A DNA stretch of 64,000 nucleotides from Avena insularis (taxonomy: Eukaryota; Streptophyta; Magnoliopsida; Poales; Poaceae). Under the pieces are notes generated by a model that ran no database searches, was not told where the DNA came from, and saw only the letters and a program-made list of their open reading frames with translations. The stretch is from NCBI GenBank assembly GCA_023614405.1, contig CM042684.1, positions 473,193,650-473,257,649 of the forward strand, read 5' to 3'. Of this stretch, positions 55,869 to 64,000 are shown piece by piece; the stretch's first letter is position 1; the number at the start of each line of letters is the position of its first letter. Both the position numbers and the translations under genes were made by a program.

Positions 55869-58800
55869 TGTAACACCCCAAAAATATTAATCAATATTAT
55901 CAAGTTCTAATCACCCAAGTTTAGGGTTAACCAAAAGATTTTATTATTAAAGTGAATATGAGTTTATGTGTGATTTGCATTAGTGTATAAATGAGTGCAA
56001 TTGCCATGTTTGATTGCTACAAATGATAAGGAATGGTTTAAAGATGAATACTACATCATCTAGGCCAATTACAAACAAAATCAGAAGAAAAGAAAATCGA
56101 TTATGAATCATATGATCAAATGGTCATTTTGACCGAAATTAATCACTAGGCCACTTTGAGTGTTCCTAGCAAAGAATTTCTAATAGAAACATTTTCAATT
56201 CTTTTCACCCCTTGCTAGACTAAGTAAAAATGAATCCAAGCCCACTTTACAAAAAGGCAGAAACTATTTTCAAATCTATTTAAAGGACAATTCAAAATTG
56301 AGTCAAGTGTAGGTACTAACATCACCATTTTGCAAAAACCACTCAAATCAATTCACCTTGACTTTTCCAAGCAACCATAGACACTCAAGCATAAGATCAA
56401 AACACTCACCAAATTTCATTCAAAAATTTCAAACTTAAGTTCATACAGCCATTTAGTCGAACACCTGGTAGACACAGATTAAACCCTGCCTAACTCCACT
56501 ATTTGGAGCAGTGATCACTCGAACATTTGCCCCCATTTCACTCCCTTGTCTCCCCTAGCACCTAGCAATGCAGTGGATAGCCTCCCCCTTTGTCGTTGCG
56601 CCAGTGCAGCGCCGCCCGAAGCTTGCCACGCTGGCCGACCATGGACAGCTCGCCACAGATCGTGCCGCCCTCTCCCACGACGACCAGGAGACAGGCGACC
56701 GTCCACCGCCACCCCCTATCCAACCCTCGACCACAGGCCAGCCGTGGACCACCCAGCATCGTCGCGCCCATTTTCTCTGCACCATGCCGAGAGCGCGCCA
56801 GAGCGCCGCAGCTGACCAGCACGCACACGCCGCGCCTCGCACTCTCCGCGCGTGCACACACTCGCCATGACCCAAGCTAGCTCCCAAAGATCCCCGTTCG
56901 CCGCCGCACGACCCGTAGCCCCGTGCGCCATCTCAAACACCGCTAGTTCCACGCAGAGCACCGCCCGTGCCCGACCATTCCAGACCGCCCCATGCCACGC
57001 CATTAAGCCCGTGACGACCGCCAGGAAACACCGCTTCGCCCCTACCCTTAGCCACGCCAATAGCTCGCTATACCACCGTCGCCGGAGAAGCCAGCCCATG
57101 CCGCAATGTCCCTCTCGCCGGTGTATAAATAGAGGGCCCCTCCGCCTCCATTCACCACACCATCTCACTCCCCACTCACAGAACCTCCCACACCCTTCCC
57201 CGGAGCAAGGCGAGCACCGCATCGCCGGAATTTAGTCAGAGTCTGCTGCTATAGAGGAGAAGAGGATCCGTTGATTGGAGCCACCCCAGGAGCCGCCACG
57301 ACCACCATTCGAACCGCCATCATCGACCACGTCGTTCGCCCCCATCACTGACCCTAGCTGGAGCCCTGGTGAGCCTCACACGACCCCCACCGTAGCCGTT
57401 AGGTTTCAGTCTCGCCGGAGCTGTTCGTCGTAGACGATGAATGTCAGCCGTTAGATCCTAGTCTAATCGCACGGCCTAGATTGAAAGATACTGTTTTGGT
57501 TAGATAGAGTCACTGGCTAGTGGGACCGTCCTGTCAGCAGCCCGCTGCGCCCGCGTAGTGCAATTGGGCCGGCCTGTTTAGTTTCCCGCATAGAGCCTAG
57601 TGATTCAAATAGTTCTTTTCCATTTTAATTAAAACCAGATTCTGTTAGTAGATTCAAAAATCAATTCAAAGAGATTCACTGAACCAAATTGCATGATTCC
57701 AATTTTGTTAGAAAGGTATTCAAAATATCTATCCAAGCCTGTTGGATTCAAACCATTTGGAGTTAGAGATCACATATAGTAAAAATAATAAGACAGAGAC
57801 TTTTTCACCTTTAAACATTTTTCAAAAATCAACCATAAATCCTTTTGAGTTGATTCCAACACTCAAAAATCGCATTTGACAATATCTATCTGAATATGTG
57901 AAAATGTTTAAGTTCACATGCAGTGATCTTGGACTAGTATTAAAAGAATGATATATAGGCATTTCTAGTCACTTTAATTTGATTAAATAGTAATTTTAAA
58001 CGTTATAAAATGTGACCACCACTTTAAATCACATTCCCAAGTATTAGAATATGTGGTGATGACATGTGTCAACATGATCCCATATTTTAATTGGAGAATA
58101 TTAAATCTTAAGTATTTTCAATGAGTAGAAATTACTTTTCCAAAATATGATAAATAAAACTAGGTCTTTATTTCATGTGATGATTGTGATGATGCTAGAT
58201 CATCTAGTGTGAGCCTTTGTGTGCTAAATAGAAGTAGTTAAGTATTGTTTGGTGATTGTGTACCTCGTATTCATTTATAGACGCTAGTACCGACCCAAGC
58301 TATGAGGAGGAGTACTACGAAGAAGAAGAAGAGAACTTCAACCATTGCACTAGTCAAGGCAAGCTAACACTTGCAAGTCTCATACCTATGCAAGTCATCC
58401 TTGCAAGATAACCTATGCAAGATGCATTAGGCATGATTGGTTATTCAACTTTGATTATACCAGTCCCAAGTTTTACTTGCAAGCTTTATTCTTTTACTTT
58501 TACCAAAGTTTGTTACTTTTAGTTAGTGCTTTGTGAGTATTGGAACAATAGTATAAATACCATAAAGAGTATAAAACTAGGCCTAACTAGTTATACTTAG
58601 ATGTCACTCAAAAGGCATAACACTAGAGTTGGATAGTTACACTTGATTAACACCCCTCATTAGTGAAATACCCTCAACTTTAGTGGCTAGTGCTAAGCAT
58701 AAAATTTGACCACTTTAGATGGGAATAGTTGGTGAAAATGATTATGAAAACCTTGGAATGATGATTCATTCTATTGGGATGTTTTGACATGTGTTGAGAA

Positions 58801-59781
58801 ACACAATGGTTTGATGATGAAAATGTTGAGGCATGAGCCTTAGCCCTTTTATAAAAACTAATGGTTAGGTTTAGATGCGATACCATTCCAATTTTACCAT
58901 ACAACCACAATACCTGAATTGGGTAGGGCTTAACTGGAAGCTTATATGCCTTAGTATGGGTTCCCTCACGGAAAGAGGTTGAGATGAGGCTACCTCGTGA
59001 GTGCGAATGTCCACCTATGCAGTGCCCAGGATGGCAGATGGCCATGGCTGGGAGGCCAAGCTCATAGAGGACGTGCCTATACTAGAGTGTGTAATTGAAA
59101 GGTTATGATTGATTATCCGCATAATAAGATTGATTGATTCACGTTTATCCTTGACGGATGTATCAAATTTTGTGGTGAAAGTGTACCACCTTTGCAGAGT
59201 GTCAAACTATTCGAATAGCCGCGTCCGCGATCATGGACAGTTGGAGTGGCCATACTGTTCCATCGTCAGATGTTTTCAAAATGACTTGTGAATTGAACTA
59301 TGACTTTGACTTGACCACAACAGGGTTGTGAACATGAAAACTAGGTTCCCACTTAAGTGATATAGAACATTAAATTAGTTTTCTTTACTTTTAAACTCAA
59401 TATGAGATAAACCTGCAAATAAACCTAGAGCTTGAGATTCCTACTAGAACTACCTTACTTGTTAGTGATAGTTTGCGAGTACTTAAAGAGTACTCATGGC
59501 TTTGTCCCTGGCTATTTCCGTTGGCAGACTATGAGGAGGACTACCAGGATGATGGACAACAGGAGGTCTACGACAACTAGGATCATCTCCCATCGCCAGC
59601 ATTGCCTGTGACTCTGAAGATGGAGCCCCTACTACGTTTAATTTCCGCTGCTTGATCTATATTAAGACTGGATCATGAGATCCTTTACTTGTAAGACCTT
59701 TATTATGGTTTGTAATGGATGATGTATTGTGGTACCACTTCTGTTATGTCTCGCAAAAATGGTAATCTTGGGATTGCGATG
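55869..59781 (+). repeat. Long gypsy-type LTR, right end cut by element K
   Basis: Begins TGTAACACCCCAAAAATATT after a break with the Tat element. It has a TATA box (TATAAAT at 57124-57130) followed by a pyrimidine-rich leader, which is typical of an LTR promoter. Overlapping open frames on both strands at 56515-57235 reflect high GC and are not genes. No gag or pol is seen. It runs to 59781, where element K begins; whether its own end is reached is unknown. Confidence 0.6.
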
Positions 59782-61316
59782 TGATACGTTGCTAACGTAT
59801 CTATAATTTTTGATGTTCCATGCTTGGTTTTATCTACTTTCTTATGTTTTGTCCACACTTTGGAGTACTTTTTATACACTTTCTTGGACTAACCTATTAA
59901 CAATAGTCATAGTGCCAGCTGCCTGTTTTCTGCTGTTTTTGGTTCTAGGAAAGTCAGAAAATGAATATTCTCGGAATTGGACGGGACAAAAGCCAAAGTC
60001 AGTTTTTCACTGAGGGACACATAGACCCAGAATACGAGACGGAGAGGGGCCAGAATACGAGAAGTATGGCCGCCTCGGGCACCCCCTCGGCCTCCCATTT
60101 CGCCTATAAGATGCCTCCGATACAGAAACCCTAAGTACCCGATCAAAAATCCATGAAAGAGTCATCTCCATCCCTAGATCGGGAGGGATCGGAAGCTCTT
60201 CCCGGCACCCCGCCGGAGGGGAGAATTCACCCTGGAGGCCTTCTTCATCACCATGCAAGCCTCCGGTGTGATGCGTGAGTAGTTGATCCTTGGACTACGG
60301 GTCGATGTAGTAGCTAGATGGCTGGTTCTTCTCCTTTGTGCTATCATGTTTAGATCTTGTGGGCTCCGTTCATGATCAAGATCATCTATTTGTAGTTCCT
60401 ACATGTTGTGTTTGTGGGGATCCGATGGATATTGAGATGCTATTTCAGATTGATTATTGATTATATCATGTCTTTGTTATTTGTGATCTTGCATGCTTTC
60501 TGTTGTTAGTAGTTATCTTGGCCAAGTAGATGCTAGCAACTCCAAGAGTTAGTATTTATGCTCGATAGTGGGTTCATGCCTCTAGTAATCTGGGGAAGTA
60601 ACAGAAAGCTCTAAGGTACTAGATGTGATGTTGCTACTAGGGAGAAAACAACAATCCTTTGTTCATAGAACAATCGTATTGTTTACTTTACATGCAATGC
60701 GTAATGCAATTATTTGTTGCTTGCAACTTAATACTGGAGGGGGTTCGGATGATAACCTGAAGGTGGATTATTAGTCATAGATGCAGTTGGATTACAGTCT
60801 ATGTATAATGTTGTAATGCCCAATCAAATCTCAAAGGAGTCAAGATGATTAGTATATGCATGTATTGCTTTCTCGGTGTTTGTCAATTGCCCCGCTGTAA
60901 TTTGTTCACCCAACATGTCATCTATCTTAAGGAGAGCCACCACTAGTGAACTATGGACCCCGATCCTTTCTTTTACCATCAATCTACAACTATTTACTGC
61001 TTTCTGTTTACTTCCTGCAAACTATTACTTTCTTCCACACAATACGTTTAATCCTTTGTTTTCAGTAAAACCGGTGATATTGACAACCTCACTGTAAGTT
61101 GGGGGCAAAGTTCTGTGGTTGTGTTGTGCAGGTTTCCACGTTGCTGCTGGCACCGGTAGTGCGCCCTACCAAAGTCTAGCTAGCAACACCTTGGAGGTGT
61201 TTTCTTGCTCCTGCTGGATTAATAACCTTGGTTTCATAACTGAGGGAAAACTTACTGCTGTACTCATCATACCTTCCTCTTAGGGTTTCCCAACGAGCTC
61301 GTTAATACACGAGTCA
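59782..61316 (+). repeat. Element K 5' LTR
   Basis: 1535 bp, starts TGATACGTTGCTAACGTATC and ends ACACGAGTCA. TATAAG lies at 60105-60110. It aligns along its length with the LTRs of I and II. The inner terminus differs from the GGGCCATCA of element I. Confidence 0.9.
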
Positions 61317-61330
61317 GCAAGTATATTTTC

Positions 61331-61348
61331 TGGCGCCGTTGCCAGGGA
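61331..61348 (+). promoter_or_regulatory. Element K primer-binding site
   Basis: TGGCGCCGTTGCCAGGGA, tRNA-Asp-type, 14 bases after the LTR. Only one copy is present here, unlike element I. Confidence 0.88.
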
Positions 61349-61508
61349 GTCAAGGACATCTTCACAAGGGGAGTCCCTCATAACCAATCTCTTTACTTTG
61401 TTATTTTTGTTTTTCTTAGTTTACTTTTGCTTTGTTTGCTTGTTTCTTTATCAAAAACACAAAAAAAATAGTTTTACTACTTTGCTTTCTTTACTAAAAC
61501 ACAAAAAA

Positions 61509-63512
61509 ATGACTACTCTTGAAAATACTAAGTTGTGTGACTTCACTAGCACCAACAACAATGATTTCATGAGCACACATATTGCTCCACCTGTTCCTGA
61601 GGCTACTTTCTTTGAAATTAAACCTGCTTTACTCAATCTTGTTATGAGAGAACAATTTTCTGCTATTGGTAATGAAGATGCTGCTGCTCACCTAAATAAC
61701 TTTGTTGAACTTTGTGAGATGCAAAAGCATAAGGATATAGATGGAGATATTATTAAGCTTAAATTGTTTCCTTTCTCTTTGAGAGGAAAAGCTAAATAAT
61801 GGTTGAATTTCTTAAGTAGAAATAGTATTGATTCTTGGACTAAATGCAAAGATGCTTTCATTGGAAAATACTATCCTCCTGCTAAGATTATATCTATGAG
61901 AAGTGAAATAATGAAGTTTAAACAATCTGATAATGAACATGTTGCTCAAGCTTGGGAAAGAATGAAACCTTTGGTAAAAAATTGTCCCACACATGGACTG
62001 ATTGCTTGGATGATTATCCAAACCTTTTATGCGGGATTGAACTATTCTTCAAGAAATCTACTGGATTCTGCTGCTGGAGGTACCTTTATGACCATTACTT
62101 TGGGTGTTGCAACAAAGCTTCTGGATAATATGATGGTTAACTATTCTGAATGGCATACCGAGAGAGCTCCACAAGGTAAGAAGGTAAATTCTGTTGAAGA
62201 AACCTCCTCCTTGAGTGATAAAATTGATGTTATTATGTCTATGCTTGTTAATGGGAAGGCTCATATTGATCCAAATCATGTTCCCTTAGCCTCTTTGGTT
62301 GCTCAAGAAGAGCAAGTTGATTTGAACTTTATAAGAAATAAAAAATTTAGCAATAATGCTTATGGCAATAACAATTATAGGCCCTACCCTCCTAATAATA
62401 CTTATGGTTATAATGGCAAACCTGGAATACCTAGTGAAGGAAGAATTTTAGAAGTTGAAAGAGCCACTAAAAACTTCATGCAAATGCAATATGAACAAAA
62501 TAAATTATTTAGTAAAACTATGGAGGAACAATCTACCCTTTTGAAGAATATTAGTCATCAACTTGAGAGTTTGAATAGGGAAATTCCTAGTTTGCAATTG
62601 AAACTTTCTAACGCTGAAAGAAATATTTCATATTTGTCTGAAGCACAATCCTCTTTGATTAATAAAATGGCTGCTAAACCTAAAACTAATGAGAATCCGT
62701 TTGTTGCTACTAATGCCATACAAGTTAGAATTGATAAAAATGTTAGACTATTAGCTGAATTGCATGCTAAGTGGGAAAGAGAAGATGAAATTGCTAGAAA
62801 CATTAGTGTTTCTACTATCACTACCACTAGTGTTGAGGCTAGTAATAGCTCTACTACTTTAGATGATAATTATGATTTTGATTTTGATGGTTGCAATATC
62901 TCTAAAGTAATTAAGTTCGTACAAAAGCTTGCTAAAAGTCCTAATGCTAGTGCTATGAATATGGCCTTTACAAAACACATTATTGATGCTCTCATAAAAA
63001 TTAAAGAAGAAAAGATGAAACATAAAGCTTTTATTCCTATAAAACAAGAAGATGGTTGGGAACCCATCATCAATATGAAAGTGAATGATTTTGATTTCAA
63101 AGCTTTATGTGATCTTGATAGTAGTGTTTCTATTATGCCTAGAAGGATTTATGATATGCTTGATTTTCCACCATTGGAAGATTGTTATTTGAATGTCCCA
63201 CTTGATGATAATGCTAAAAAGAAATTCATGGGGAGTATTAATGATGTCCTTATTATGGTTAACAATGCCTATGTCCCCGTTGATTTCTATGTTTTGGATG
63301 TTGAATGCAATGCTTCTTGTCCTATTACTTTGGGAAGACCCTTTCTTAGAACTATTGGAGCCATTATTGATATGAAAGAAGGCACCATTAAATATAAACT
63401 CCCACTCAAGAAAGGTATAGAACACTTCCCTAAGAAGAGAGAGAAGATTTCTTTTGCCTCTCCTATGAAAACAAAATTTTCTCTTAATGCTTCTTCATTT
63501 GAGAACACTTGA
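61509..63512 (+). pseudogene. gag-pro: Element K gag-protease, one stop
   Basis: Starts at ATG 61509 (MTTLENTKLCDFTS), soon after the primer-binding site. Gag is Athila-like: LNNFVELCEMQKHKD, LKLFPFSLRGKAK, then a TAA at 61797-61799, and in the same frame SWTKCKDAFIGKYYPP and LLDSAAGGTFM. The middle is asparagine-rich (NNAYGNNNYRPYPPNN) and coiled-coil-like near 62440-62640, with no CCHC knuckle. The protease has ALCDLDSSVSIMP near 63105-63140, where DLGAS is usual: the catalytic Asp stays but the neighbouring Gly and Ala are replaced. PITLGRPFLRTIGAIIDMKEG follows near 63320-63380. It ends LNASSFENT at 63512. Apart from the single stop the 668-codon frame is intact, so this is the best preserved gag-protease in the window. 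Confidence 0.88.
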
Positions 63513-64000
63513 TTCTTTTTCTTACTTCTTATGCCTAACTTAAAGGCGTTAAAGAAAATTACTTATTGGGAGATAACCCAAAAGTTTTAGACGAGTCTTG
63601 GAAGTTATTACTTCAGTAATAACCGCTCCTTATCCTTTTTATTTGCTTTTTGTGCCAAGAGTAACCTCTAATGAGAGAGAAGTAATGATTGGGAAAGGTG
63701 TTGTCCCGAAACAGATTTTTGTGCTTCACCGTAAAAATTCGTGTAAAATCTTTGTACGTCGTTTTGAGGCGTGAATTTTTGTGCTTCTGCCCCAGGTTGT
63801 TATATAACTTTCATTAGTTCAACACCTTTTCGATTTGAGAAATAGAAGGTCTTCAAAAAAATTGGTTTTTACCTGCTGGTCTCTTTTGACTGATTTCTGC
63901 CATTATTTGCATTTGCTTCTTGTTGGTTCCTTTTTGAGTTCTTTTGGGGAATTGAGCTTTTCGAGGGAAGTGATATAGTAGCTTGTGTTTTAATGGAAGT
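63513..64000 (+). other. Element K sequence after protease
   Basis: No coding frame. It matches the plus-strand complement of 36400-36871 and 30750-31215. It contains a stem-loop at 63604-63623 (GTTATTAC arms) that is also present at 31131-31150 and 36761-36780. Confidence 0.8.

Larger units (their letters stand above)
59782..64000 (+). mobile_element. Athila-lineage gypsy element K, 5' part
   Basis: Plus-strand element: 5' LTR 59782-61316, primer-binding site 61331-61348, gag-protease 61509-63512, then non-coding sequence to the window edge. The LTR and the region after 63490 match elements I and II in opposite orientation. Whether reverse transcriptase follows cannot be seen. Protease is followed directly by backbone sequence that lacks pol in I and II, so K may be non-autonomous too. 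Confidence 0.87.

Noticed and set aside
56515..57235. Cluster of overlapping frames with proline-, alanine- and arginine-rich translations as a gene
   Set aside because: Five overlapping frames on both strands, directly before a TATA box in an LTR-like segment. High GC explains them.

Overview
The window looks like intergenic DNA of a large-genome grass, most probably a Triticeae species (wheat, barley, rye or goatgrass group). That assignment rests on recognised LTR-retrotransposon lineages and on the dense nested insertion pattern, not on a database match. I see no convincing host gene, no tRNA or rRNA gene and no CRISPR array. Almost every base belongs to an LTR retrotransposon or to a broken DNA transposon. 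Element families are described by lineage only; family names were not assigned.

Layout from left to right. (1) 1-16508: an old Ty1/copia element on the minus strand (A0). Its 3' LTR lies off the left edge and its 5' LTR is cut at 16508. It carries a complete second copia element (A1, 3107-11426, target-site duplication ATACC) inserted in its protease codons, and a solo LTR of A1's type (12601-14281, plus strand, duplication CTAGG) in its leader. (2) 16509-23378: the 3' half of a chromodomain-type Ty3/gypsy element on the minus strand, with a 4.9-kb LTR and decayed pol. (3) 23439-24906: a broken Mutator-like (MULE) transposase gene on the minus strand, with about 0.4 kb of foreign DNA inside. 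(4) 24907-39363: an Athila-lineage element (I, minus strand) containing a second one (II, 26873-34546, duplication GTATG). (5) 39364-39763: unclassified. (6) 39764-55868: a Tat-lineage gypsy element (G, plus strand, two RNase H domains) interrupted in gag by an Athila-like element (J, 41763-50160, minus strand, duplication CCAGC). (7) 55869-59781: a long LTR on the plus strand. (8) 59782-64000: the 5' LTR and gag-protease of an Athila-lineage element (K, plus strand) that runs off the right edge.

How the parts relate. Only A0, A1 and G show a pol apparatus; all three are disabled by stops, frameshifts or lost catalytic residues. I, II and J lack reverse transcriptase and integrase and would have needed proteins from relatives. 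K shows gag-protease only as far as the window reaches. K, I and II share a near-identical LTR and 3' backbone but carry different coding cassettes: gag-protease in K, an uncharacterised 207-residue protein in I, and an uncharacterised 419-residue membrane-type protein in II.

The structure I find most interesting is in J. An inverted-repeat motif just upstream of the TATA box in both LTRs is repeated five times inside the element, directly upstream of a separate TATA-like box, a pyrimidine-rich leader with a possible splice donor, and the Athila-type extra gene. This suggests that the extra gene has its own promoter built from copies of the LTR enhancer. Most nonsense codons in the longest decayed frames are one C-to-T change from Gln or Arg codons, as expected for ageing of methylated DNA.
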